Assembly (NCBI GenBank): GCA_026770575.1
Contig: MU657435.1
Coordinates: 2,611-38,822, forward strand
Reading direction: 5' to 3'
DNA length: 36,212 bases
Origin: Pelagophyceae sp. CCMP2097
Lineage: Eukaryota > Sar > Pelagophyceae
Shown: piece after piece, positions 10,612-20,600 of the stretch
Position numbering within the stretch: the stretch's first letter is position 1
Layout: every line of letters begins with the position of its first letter
The notes under the pieces: model-generated
What the model was told of the DNA's origin: nothing
Database searches by the model: none
Seen by the model: the letters and a program-made list of their open reading frames with translations, nothing else
Position numbers and translations under genes: made by a program

Positions 10612-12323
10612 ATGTCGGCGGAAGGTTTCGAGGCCGAGATCGTCTCGTCGGAGGATCCGATGGTGCCCTGGGTGCACTACATCACGTGGGCCGAGAAGAC
10701 CGACGGCGTCCCGAGGAACGCCGGGCGCATTCTGCGCGAGCGCTGCGCGAACGCGTACATCACGAGCGAGCGGTGCGTCTTTCCTTTGACGACGTACCTC
10801 TCGGCTCGGCGCGAGTCCGACGCCCCATTTTCGAGGTACCGCAACGACGAGCGATATGCTCGAGTCTGGCTGTGGCTGGCGTCGGCGTACGAGGCCGAGG
10901 AGCCGGGGTCCTCCGGGCCGCTCGTCTTTGAGCGGCTCAAAGAGGCGCGCGTCGGCGCAGAGCTTGCGCTGTCCGCCGCCGGCGTCCCTGGTCGCCCCCC
11001 CCTCGGCGTCCATCGCCGCGGCGCCCGCAGACGGTGGCGCCACTAGGTTCTGGGTCGCGTGGGCCTTTATCGCAGAAAAGGCGCGGGACTTTGCCCAGGC
11101 GGTGCGCGCCCTGTTTCCCGCACGTGCCCGCCGCCGCGGGGCGGTCACCTCGGCCGTGTAGGACGCCCTCTTCGCGAGCGGCACGCTGGCCGGCGCGCGA
11201 CCGCAAGACATGCTGGCGCGGCGGCGGGCCGAGTTCGAGCGGCGGCTCGCGAGCAGCCAGAGGAGCGGCAGGGCGACCGACCGCGGGCACCGGAGGGCGC
11301 CGCCGTCGCACGGCGCGCCGCAGCCTTCGAGGGCCCCCGTGCCGCCGAGCAGCAGCGGCAGCACTATGCGCGTCGCCGGCGTCCGAGGCGGGGCGTCGAC
11401 CGGCGCCGCCCAGGACCGACCGCTAGGTCGTTTGCCATCTTCGACGAGCGGGGGTCCAGCGCTTCGTCGCGCAAGGAGGCGCCACCTTCGTCGCGCGCGC
11501 GCCGCGTCCGAGTCGCGTCCCCACGCTCGCCGTCGGAAATTCTCCCGGGTGTAGCTTCTCGCTCGGCCGGACCGAGCGCCAGCGCAAGCCGAGCGACGCC
11601 GACTCGATGAGACGGCGGGACGACGAGGACGTCGCGCAGTGCCCGCCGCCCATGCTGGATGGTGCGCCCCTGACACGCGACGCTCGCGACGCCGCCCCAG
11701 CCCGCGCCGCGACTCGCCGCCGCGCAGGCGTCGAGGCCTCGTTCGAGGAGGTCCGCGCCGTCGCGTACGCGCGGAGCGCGCGGGCCCGGGGCGACGCGGA
11801 CCGCCGCCGCGACGCGGCGCCGGCGCGGTGCGGCGCCGCGCGCGACGCGGAGCCGTCGACGAAGCGCGCGCCGCTGCGCGTGATCGGTGCGGCCGCCGCC
11901 GCCACCAGCGTCGAAGCGGCGCCCCCCGCGGGCCGCGCCGGCACACAGCCCGCCCCGGTTCCGTCGCCGGAGCGCGACGAGGCGCGCGACTCGACGTGCG
12001 AGGGCTTCGGGCCGCGCTGCCTCGTCTTCTCGACCGTCAAGCGGCACCTCGGCGAAAACGACAGCGGCACCTTGCGCACCGCCGCCAAGCAGCTGCGCCA
12101 CGCCGAGCAGAACGACCTCACGATCAACTCCGCGTTTGCGTTGAGCGAGATGGACTCGCTCTTCTCCTGCACCGATGGCTACGCGATCCGCAAACGACCG
12201 GAAGCGCTCAAGGAAGGTGCGACTCGACGGCGCAACGCATGTCTGTCAACGACGCTCCGAAAAACAGGACCGCCGCCGACGCCCGTGCCCGCGCCGTCCT
12301 TTTCCATCTTCGTCGACGAGTAA
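10612..12323 (+). CDS. MAD3/BUBR1-like spindle checkpoint protein (no kinase domain)
   Basis: Member of the MAD3/BUB1 family, which blocks APC/C-Cdc20 until chromosomes attach. The N-terminal homology region is assembled from exons 10612-10772, 10836-10970, 11047-11101 and 11162 onward: DPMVPWVHYITWAE, then SERYRNDERYARVWLWLA, GAELALFWVAWAFIAEK, DFAQADALFASGTLAGARP and LARRRAEFERRL. This follows the family TPR order exactly, all in phase. Downstream pieces are SFAIFDE (exon from 11427), SFEEVRA (after a 66-nt intron, 11662-11727), TINSAFALSEMDSLF, and a last exon ending PSFSIFVDE at 12321. The splice between about 11300 and 11612 is not settled. The protein ends without a kinase, as in MAD3. 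I see no clear KEN box in the parts I could join; it may lie in the unsettled section. Confidence 0.82.
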
Positions 12324-12676
12324 CGCCGCGGCGACGCAAAAGCGATGCACCCGTCGTCGCCTTCGACGGAGTGTGCACCATCCCACCCGAAAGGGAATCC
12401 TGCCTGAAAGGACCAACTTGAACGAACCAGAATTGCCCGTTACTAGTACTACATATAAGCACCTTTCCTTCGATTGAAGTTCAAAGGGACCGTCCGCGCC
12501 CTCTCGTGCGCACCGAGCGGAATGGGGATGCGAAAGTCTCGACGTCACTGACCTCAGTCTCGGGTCTGGAACGGAACAAACTTGAATACGCGGCATCTCA
12601 CGAGGATCGCAAAAAACTCCCGAAAAGTCAGTCAGCCGCACCGCGGCGCACCGCGGTACCGTCGCACCCGTGCGAA

Positions 12677-13956
12677 ATGGCTCTCACGTGCGCGCTGGCG
12701 CTGGCGCTCTTCGCGGGCGGTGCGCGCGGGGATGGGAGTGCGAATGAGAGCTGCTCGACGTCGGGCGTGCCTCTGTTCCCGCGGTTGGTTGGGAGCAAGC
12801 TCTTGTTCGAAAACGCGCAGCAGGTGCGAACGTTTGACGGGAAGCAAAGTGATGGACGATCTGTGGCGTTCCAGAGCAACCCCGGTCGTCCGGGTGATGG
12901 CGCGGCCTCGAGCGACGGGCCCTTTTCTCCGCGCGGCGGCGGCGACGGGCGGCGCGGGCTAGGTGGTGTGGGACCTCCGCCTGGCGCCCGGCGAGCGCGT
13001 GCCGCCGCACGAGCACCTCTACGACTACATGTTCACGGTGCTCGAGGAGTCGACACTGGCCGTGTTCTCGGGCGACGACGGAAGCCACCTCTTCTCCTTC
13101 GACACTGTCGTCGGCGAGGCAAAGGCCTTCGAGCGGCGCGGGAACATGATGCACGACGTCAACGGCGTCCTGCCGCCGTTTCCCGCCGTCCACGGCGTGC
13201 AAAACGTCGGCGCGGGCGTTTACCGGGAGATCCTCGCAGAATCCAAGCCCTGCACGGGAGGTGTCGACGTCGAGCGCCGCGTCCGCGCCCGACGGGGCTT
13301 CCAAAGGCTGCGCGCGCGCGTCGTGGGGCGCTCCGCACTCGTGCGCAAGGAGACGCTGCCAAACGCAGGCCGCGCCGGTGTCGCGCGTCGAGCTGCATGC
13401 GCTGCGCGACGCCGCGGGGCTCGACGCGCTCCCCGCGGCGGTCGTCGCCCGCGCGCGGCGCGACGTCGGGCTCCTCGCCGGCGCCGTGGCCACCGGCGCG
13501 GTGCAGGCCGCGCGCGGTTTCTCGCACGCGACACTGGCGACGCTCCACGGCGCGCCGGGCGCGGCGGCGGGCGACGCGCTCGCCGACGTGCTCGCGGCGC
13601 TGCCCGCGCGCGCGCCCGCGCTCCGCTTCGACTACCGGCCGCACGCGATGTTTGGCGAGGCGGCGCCGCTGCGGCGGCTTTTGCTCGTCAAGTTCGCCGT
13701 CCTCGCGCCCGTCGGCGCGCTCGTCGCGGCCGCCGCGGCGGCGGCGCGCGCCGCGCCGCGTGTGCAGTCCTTCGAGTGGGGCCCCGTCGCGGACGCCGGG
13801 CCGCTGGCGCAGGGCTTTGAATACGTCTTCGTTTTGACGTTCGCCAGCGTCGCGGACCGCGACGCCCACGTAACGCACGCCGCGCAAACCGCCTTCGCCG
13901 CCGAGCTCCAAGCGCACGTCGAAGAATTCATCGTCGTCGAATTCGTCGCGGCATAG
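12677..13956 (+). CDS. Signal peptide - cupin - Dabb (stress-response A/B barrel) fusion
   Basis: Exons 12677-12823, 12963-13262 and 13369-13956, giving 344 residues; introns 139 and 106 nt, all in phase. Starts with MALTCALALALFAGGARG, a cleavable signal peptide. A cupin follows (residues ~30-145): FENAQQVVWDLRLAPGE across the first intron, PPHEHLYDYMFTVL (first metal motif, with Asp where Glu is usual) and PAVHGVQN (second motif, His and Asn present). The C-terminal ~110 residues form a Dabb-type barrel: LLVKFAVLAPVGALVAAAAA, VQSFEWGPVADAGPLAQGFE, YVFVLTFASVADRDAHVTH, then EEFIVVEF. Between them is a ~90-residue Ala-rich linker. Plausibly a secreted or endomembrane small-molecule binding enzyme; substrate unknown. 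The second donor could also be at other nearby GTs, so a few linker residues may differ. Confidence 0.78.
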
Positions 13957-14231
13957 ACCCAAAGGGCGACGCCCTCGGGGCGGGCGAGCGGGCCCCATCG
14001 AGGTCGCTCCCAACTCCATCGCACACCGCCAAAGCCGGCATAAGCTATGCACGGACCGGTAGAGGCCCACCCAGGAGCACGGCCCCGCGGGCCCACTCTC
14101 GCAGGCTGGAGCACACTGCAAACCCTGGGACGCTGCGGCACACGCGCCGTCACGGTGGCGCGGTCCCTGCGTGAGTTTACGCGACGAACTTTCGGCGACC
14201 GGGGGGCCAGTTTTTGAGCGGCCGGGGCGCC

Positions 14232-15146
14232 ATGGGGTTCTTGACGATCGTGCTCCACTGCGCCCGCGTCCCTCGCGTCTCGGCGGCCGTGGGATCCGCC
14301 GCATTGTGCTTCAATAGGTCCGCAAGATGCGCCAGAAAGAAAAGGAGATGAAGGTGCTCTTCCTCGGCCTAGACAACGCCGGGAAGACGACGGTGAGGGG
14401 CCGCCCCGCGCGTGGCGCGGTGCTGCTGTCGGCCTCTTGGGATACCCCGCTGCCCGTCAGGTGGTGAAGAAATTCAACGGCGAGGAAACGGACACGATCA
14501 GTCCGACGCTCGGGTTTGACATCAAGACGCTCGTGCACAAGTCGTACTCGCTCAACATCTGGGATGTGCGTCGGAGCGCGCACAAAGGACCGAGGCCCCG
14601 GGCGCACGCGCCGACTAGGTCGGCGGCCAGCAGACGATCCGCTCGTACTGGTGGGTCCACCTGCCTGCGCGCTTTCGTGGTCGCGCCGCTCGTCTTGCCT
14701 TTGAGCAACCACCAAAGTGGTGCTTGAACTTGTGTTGGGAGGCTCACCAATCGGCCCGCAGGCGCAATTACTTTGAGGTGACGGACGGCGTCGTCTGGGT
14801 CGTGGACTCGGCCGACCGGTGGAGGCTCAAGACGTGCCGCGACGAGCTCCACAGCCTGATGCAGCAGGAGCAGCTCGGCGGTGCGGCGGGGCCCCGCGGG
14901 CGCCAGAGGCGGCGGACGACGCCAACCCTCGACGTAGGCGCGAGCCTCCTCATCTTCGCGAACAAGCAGGACCTGCCGGGCGCCGTGTCGCCCGAGGAGA
15001 TCGCCGCCATCCTCGAGCTCGACTCGGACCAGTTCAAAAATCGTCATTACTGCATCCACGCCTGCTCGGCCGTCACCGGCGAGGGCCTCCTCGCCGGCGT
15101 CGACTGGCTCGTCGAGGACATCGCCTCGAGGATCATGCTCACCTAA
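14232..15146 (+). CDS. ARL2: ARL2 small GTPase
   Basis: ADP-ribosylation-factor-like 2, which in eukaryotes regulates tubulin folding cofactors and release of lipidated cargo. Six exons (14232-14249, 14318-14392, 14461-14565, 14619-14650, 14762-14880, 14938-15146) give 185 residues, matching the family. The first exon encodes only six residues (MGFLTI). Motifs: [12 protein letters not shown] (P-loop); [20 protein letters not shown] (switch I); [20 protein letters not shown] assembled over two introns (switch II); [45 protein letters not shown] and NIWDVGGQ distinguish ARL2 from ARF. Introns are 68, 68, 53, 111 and 57 nt with GTGCTC, GTGAGG, GTGCGT, GTGGGT and GTGCGG donors. Nothing is missing. 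Confidence 0.96.
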
Positions 15147-15216
15147 TGCCCGGGAGACTCTACCAACCGTCCCTCTGGCGCTCCGGCGGAGGCAGGAGGC
15201 GTATCGAGGAGTATTG

Positions 15217-16503
15217 TTAGACCGTCGCCGGTTCTCGGAGCCGGGGCTGCGTTTTGGCGGCGCCGACTTGCGGGAGCTCGGCGCGCGTCCACTTCTTGTA
15301 CGTCACTGGCCGCCGGAAGGCGTCTGCGATGACGGTGTGCCACGGCGGCGAGTCTGGGTAAAACTCGGGCCCCGCCAGCGCGCGCAGCTTGGCGAGGCGC
15401 CAGAGCGGCACGTCGGGAAAGTCGTGGTGCTCCGTGTGGTAGTTGGCGGCGACGCAGAGCGCGTCGAACGCGCCGCCGCCGTAGACGGACCGCGTCGGCG
15501 GCGTTGCATCGTCGAGCGCGCCGTGGTTCGAGACGAAGAGCGCCGCCGCGGGGAAGAACGGCAGCTGCCACGCCGTCTCCGCGACGACGAGGTAGAGGAA
15601 GACGCGCGCGTCGCAGCCCGCGGCGAGGAAGACGGCGCCCTGGGCCACGGCGCTGAAGCGCGCGTAGCCGGCGCAGGCGGCGTGGAACGCGTCGGGCTTG
15701 TTCGGGAAGAACACGCCGTTGCGGCCTGTCGCGGCGACGACCTTGTCGTTGCAGAAGAGCGCGGCGCGCTCCGCGAGCGCCGAGGCGCAGTACGCCGCCG
15801 CGTTGACCCAGCCGTTGCCCGGGACCCACGCGTTGCGGAACGAAAAGCGCGAGATGGAGATGGCCGGGTCGTCGTTTGCCCCAGTCGTCTCCTGGCGATG
15901 GGCGACGAAGAGCGAGTCGCCGTCCTCGAACTCGAGCTGCGCCGACTCGAAGAGGTCGCGGACTCCGTAGTCGCCCGTGTTGGCGTGGTGCGTCAGGTGG
16001 CCGAGCGAGAGGTAGAGCCAGTAGCCAAAGGCCGAGGGCTGCGAGCCGACGAAGAGGACGCTTCGACGCAGCGCTCGATTGTCCTTTGCCTTCAAACCCG
16101 AAACGTCGGCGCCGCCGTGGAGCACGTCGTGGAGGCAGGCGAACTGCACCAGCGAGAGCCAGCCGCCGACGGTGCACGCAGCCAAGAGCCACAGGTCTGA
16201 AGCGCAGTGCACCGCCAGCCAGACCTGCGCGGCGTTGGCGCACGCCAGCGCGCCCAGCGTCCGCAGCGGCGTCGGCCGCCGCAGCGCGTCGACGGCGCCG
16301 CGCCCGACCTTGCGCGTGATCAGCGCCCTGCGCTCCGCGTGCCACGCCGCGACGGCGCCGCGCTCCGGCGCTGCCGCCGGCGGCACCTCCAGCGCCGCCG
16401 GCGCCGACCAAAGGCCTCGGCGCGGCCGCCCGCGCGGTGCGGCCTGGTAGCCCCCGCAGAGGCCCCCGACCAAGGCCGCCACGACGACTCCGAGGCGGCT
16501 CAT
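15217..16503 (-). CDS. Membrane fatty-acid desaturase, sphingolipid delta-4 (DEGS)-like
   Basis: Intronless, 428 residues from the ATG at 16503; an in-frame ATG at 16608 would add 35 residues. Di-iron membrane desaturase with three His boxes: HDVLH (~125-129), HLTHH (~169-173) and NYHTEHHDFP (~354-363). The last box, with PLWRLAKLRALAGPEFYPDS after it, is closest to dihydroceramide delta-4 desaturases (YHNEHHDFP...). Hydrophobic pairs lie around 82-122 and 285-325. The N-terminus MSRLGVVVAALVGGLCGGYQ is signal-peptide-like and is followed by an Arg/Pro/Ala-rich stretch without acids, so a bipartite plastid-targeting leader is possible. Box 2 to box 3 holds about 180 residues, including an insert with FEDGDSLFVAHRQETTG. 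It is convergent with ARL2, only 70 bases between stops. Lipid substrate is inferred only. Confidence 0.88.
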   Translation of the reverse strand: MSRLGVVVAALVGGLCGGYQAAPRGRPRRGLWSAPAALEVPPAAAPERGAVAAWHAERRALITRKVGRGAVDALRRPTPLRTLGALACANAAQVWLAVHCASDLWLLAACTVGGWLSLVQFACLHDVLHGGADVSGLKAKDNRALRRSVLFVGSQPSAFGYWLYLSLGHLTHHANTGDYGVRDLFESAQLEFEDGDSLFVAHRQETTGANDDPAISISRFSFRNAWVPGNGWVNAAAYCASALAERAALFCNDKVVAATGRNGVFFPNKPDAFHAACAGYARFSAVAQGAVFLAAGCDARVFLYLVVAETAWQLPFFPAAALFVSNHGALDDATPPTRSVYGGGAFDALCVAANYHTEHHDFPDVPLWRLAKLRALAGPEFYPDSPPWHTVIADAFRRPVTYKKWTRAELPQVGAAKTQPRLREPATV

Positions 16504-17681
16504 CGCATTAATGGGCCGAGGCGGCGAGCCAGAAGAACACGAGGGAGGAGGCGCGAGCGAGAAGAGAAAGCGCCGGGCCGGGAGCGCTCGTCGATGCGGC
16601 GTCGTCACGCGGCGCGTGGAAGAAGGCGTTTTTTGTAAAGCTCTCTTTTATTTTTGCGGCCCGGTCCAACGGACCGCAAAAATCCAACGGACCCTGAAGC
16701 GAAGAACCGGGGCGTTCCCTTTTACCATCACACGTCACGAGCTCTCAATGGAGTGCATACTAGTAATAGAAGAAGAAGCTCGTGACGAGGCTCACTGCAG
16801 GAGAATGGGGAACACAGTAACCCCCGCCACGCGCGCAGTTCGACGCCGTTAAGGTTCGGGCCTTGAGCGCGTATTCCAAGTAGACCCTTCTTATTAACCG
16901 CTTCCAATGCGCCCAACGCGATTTAACAAGCCCCGACCTCGCACGGCCCACAGGGCCCTCATACAATTGTACACTTCGAAATTGGCCAATCTCTCTGTCC
17001 CCTTCTCTCTCTCCTCTTCAACTGGCCGCGACGACCTGTCCGCGCGGCGGCGGAGATGCAGTGGTGTGTCGGCGGCGACCGAGGATGCACCGCAAAGCTC
17101 GCTATCGCGCCCTCGAAGCTCTGTCGCTTTCCAATCGCGTGCTTTCCAATCGCGTTCGGTGCTTGGTTTGCACGGACCCGGTGACGTCGGAACTCGGTGT
17201 CACTCCCGTCCAGGTAAGCTGCATGTCCTTGCGCGCCGGTGCCTGTGCTCCTGCGGCTGGGGCGTCCCTCCGACGCGCGCGCGCGCGCCTCTGGCTCCTC
17301 GCGCCCAGTGTGACTGTGACGCGTGTGCCTAGATATGCTGCATGCAGTACCTGTGCATCCCCCTGCGCCTCATCATGGCTGAAGGTGTCCAATCTCTGCT
17401 CGCACTGTCGAGCCTTGGGGCACTACACCGACGCCGAACAGACTATCCGGCTGATGATTCACGTGAACCGCGGCAACGCCGACGCGTACATACTACCACC
17501 TCTACACGCGGTTAATCGTCGGCCAGCTGGAGCACGGCACGCAGGGCTCGACGCTTGCGCTTTCTTCTAAACAGACGACTTTCTGCGAAGGATGACCCGG
17601 CCCGACAAAGTGAGTCCATGGAGGGCTCGCAGTGGGGCAGTCGGAGCGAGGCCCGCTGGGTGGGGTGTATGGGCATGTGCG
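16504..17681. other. Intergenic region with hairpin and short repeats
   Basis: About 1.2 kb. The left part is upstream of the desaturase and includes a strong inverted repeat at 16651-16682. A tandem duplication (CTTTCCAATCGCGT twice) lies around 17127-17156, and a CG-dinucleotide run near 17275-17287. A possible coding fragment lies around 17083-17575 but is too uncertain to call a gene. The right part is the 3' flank of the desulfurase fusion gene. Confidence 0.5.
16651..16682. repeat. Inverted repeat / potential hairpin
   Basis: TTTTTGCGG at 16651-16659 is mirrored by CCGCAAAAA at 16674-16682, a perfect 9-bp stem, with GTCC and GGAC adding inner pairs. The loop side CCAACGGACC is repeated directly at 16683-16692. 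It lies about 150 bases upstream of the desaturase start. Function unknown; it could be a regulatory site or chance. Confidence 0.55.
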
Positions 17682-20600
17682 TTAGGCGATTCTTTGTCGC
17701 AGCGCGCTGCGCCGCTCGAGCTCGGCCCGGAGGGCGTCGTCGTCGAAGCTGGTGAGGTCCGCCGGCGCCGCGGGCGGCGCGGCGGCGGCGGAGACGTTGC
17801 GCGCGAGGACGGCGTAGGTGCGGTCGTCCATGAGCGGGAGGAGCGCCTTTTTCAGCGACGAGTATATGGTCGGGTAAAGCGCTTCCTCGCGCGAGAGCAG
17901 CTTCTTCACGCGCGCACGCTCCTTGGGCTCCTCGAAGCAGGCGGGGCAGTTCTCGTTGATGACGGGCAGTTCTGCGGCGCGCGCGTAGTCGGCCATCATG
18001 CCCTCGCGCGCGTAGGCCAGCGGCCGGATGACGGTGATGCCGCGGTCGGCGACGTACTTGGCGCGCATCGTCCGGAGCTGGCCATTATGCAGCGCGGCCA
18101 TGACAAACGACTCGGCGAGGTCGTCGAGGTGCTGCCCCAGCGCGAGCTTGTTGAAGCCGTGCGCCGCCGCGCAGCTGTACAAAGCGCCGCGCTTCATGCG
18201 CGCGCAGTACGCGCAGAGGCTCGTCGGCTGCACCGCCGCCGCCGCCGCAATGATGGGGTCACGCAGGAAGTAGTACTCGACGCCGAGCGACTTGACGTAC
18301 GGGATGAGCGGGCTCGGGTCGAACGACGGCGTCTGCGGGTCCACGGTGCAGCACGCAATCTCGAAGCGCACGGGCGCGCGCCGCTGCAGGTCCAGCAGCA
18401 CGTGCAGCAGCGAGAGCGAGTCCTTGCCGCCGCTCAGGCCCACGAGGATGCGGTCGCCCTCGGCGATCATGCCCCAGTCGCGCACCGCCTCGCCGACGCA
18501 CTTGAGCAGCTTCTTAGGCAGCCCCGTCAAGCGCTTCGCCTTCTTTTTCGACAGCGGCAGATCCGGCGCCGCCACGGAGACGGCGACCGGCGCCGCAAGC
18601 GCGACGGGGATGCACGTCGCCGCCGTCGCCGCGTCGTCCATGTCGACGTCCATCTGCGCCACGCCGCGGCAAGGCGCGCAGTCGGCAGCCGGCGGCGTCG
18701 GGTGGGCGGCGCGCGCCTTGTCCGTCGGAGCGGGCAGGGGCGCCGCCGTCCGAGGCGCGGCGCCGTCGTCGTCCGACGAGTCGTCGCAGGTGGGCGCCGC
18801 GTCGGCGCGGCCCTCGTCGCCGCCGTGCGGCGCGTCGGGGAGGCCGGCGCGCTTCGGCTTCTTGGTCTCGGCCTTGCGGCGCGTCGCGGCGCCCTGGAAC
18901 GCGCGCATGGCCAGCGTCGCGGCCGTAGCGTCCCACGCGGCCTCGGTCGTCATGGGCGGCCGCAGCGGCCCCGCGGGGACGTCGCCGTCGACCCACGCCG
19001 CCGACACGGCGCCGGTGGCGCGGTCGCGCGCGAGCTTGGCGCTGGCCTCGGCCGGCGTGACGAACCACCGCAGCGGCTCGAAGGCGTCCTCGAGCGGCGA
19101 CAGGGTGCCGCACTTTTCCGCGCCGCAGCGGACCAATCGGTCGCGGCCCGCCGCGAGGAGCGCGGCCCAGTCGGGGGCCGCGGCGCCGACGGCGGGCTCC
19201 GCGGCGGCGCCGCCCCAGTCGATGCTCGAGAGCCAGCGCCGGCCGTCGCCGAGCGGCTTGGCGACGCGCGAGGCGTGGCGCCACTCGCCCGTGCGCTCCT
19301 CGGCGCGGTAGAGCGGCAGCGCGCGCCAGCCGACCTCGGCGACGATGGCCAGCGCGCCGACGACGTACTCGACCTCGTCGTCGCCGGCGAACGCGGCGCT
19401 CGACGGCAGCGAGAGGCGCGTGAAGCCCGGCCGCAGGATCTCGTTCGTCTTGTCGGCGAGGAGCGCCTCCTCCACCAGCTCGGCGGCGGCGTCGGAGAGG
19501 CCGAGGAGGTCGTGGGCATAGGGCCCCGCGCATTGGCAGCCGCCGCGGCACTGGATGCCGAAGAGGTCGTTGAGGAGCTGGCAGACGAAATTATAATGCA
19601 GCCACCGGTCGCCGCAGCGCACGAGCAGCGGCAGGATCGGCACGTCGCCGCCGCCCTCGGCGCCGCCGCCGCCGCCGCCGAGGCGTAGGTACTCGGGGTC
19701 GCCGCGGCCGGCGAGTACCGTCACGCCCGCGGCGCGGAGGCGGTCGACGACGCGGCGGCGGTCGACACTGCGGTCACCGGCGGCGTGGCCCAGCGCGCGT
19801 CCGAGGAGCGTGGCGACACCCGCGCGCGCGGCGCCGACGATGTCGGGCGTGCCGCCCTGCTCGCGGTCGACGCGGTTCGAGAGGAAGCGGTGCGCGTGCT
19901 TCGTGGCGTAGAAGACGGTGCCGCCGCCCGGCTGGCTCGGCGCGCGCGCCGGGTCGATCACGCTCTTCTTCACGACGAGCACGCCCGGCGCGCCGACACC
20001 GCCGAGGAGCTTGTGGCAGCTGAAGCAGACGGCGTCGAGCGAGCGCGCCGGCGTGTTCATCGCCGGCGCCTCGTGCGGCGCAAGCGTCGCGTAGTCCCAG
20101 CAGCTCAGCGCGCCGTGGCGGCGCAGCACCGCCGTCACCGCGTCGACGTCGGTGCGCCGGCCCGTGACGTTCGAGCACGCCGAAAACGCGCCGACGAGAA
20201 GCGGCGCGCCCGCGTGCCGCGCGAGCTGCGCCTCGAGGTCCGCGAGGTCGAGGCCGTGGGCCGCGTCCGCCGCGATGGTCACGACGACGGCCGCCGACTC
20301 GCGCCACGGCAGCAGGTTGGAGTGGTGCTCAAACGGCCCGACGAAGACGACGGGCGCGCGGCCCGGCGCGCGCGCTGCGCCGCCGCCGCCGCGCTCCAGG
20401 CCTAGGAGCGCCACGAGCTTGCACGTGGCCGCCGTGGCGCCCGCGCCGCAGAAGAGGACCACGTCGACGGCCGCCTTGCCCGCCGTGCGCGCGCCCGCGT
20501 ACTCGCCCACGAGGCGCCGCGCCTCGGCAACAAACGCCGAGCTCTGCGCGCCGCACGCCGACGCGGCCGTGTGCGTGTTGCCGTAGAGCGGCAGCACGCG

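Noticed and set aside
10483..11946. Minus-strand open frame of 487 codons over the MAD3-like gene
   Set aside because: Arg-rich low-complexity translation; the plus strand carries the family motifs with phased introns.
17275..17290. CG-dinucleotide run
   Set aside because: Short simple sequence, expected in GC-rich DNA.
17592..19688. Plus-strand open frame of nearly 700 codons opposite the desulfurase fusion
   Set aside because: Antisense shadow of a strongly conserved coding sequence in GC-rich DNA; product is an Arg/Ala/Gly/Val-rich string without motifs.
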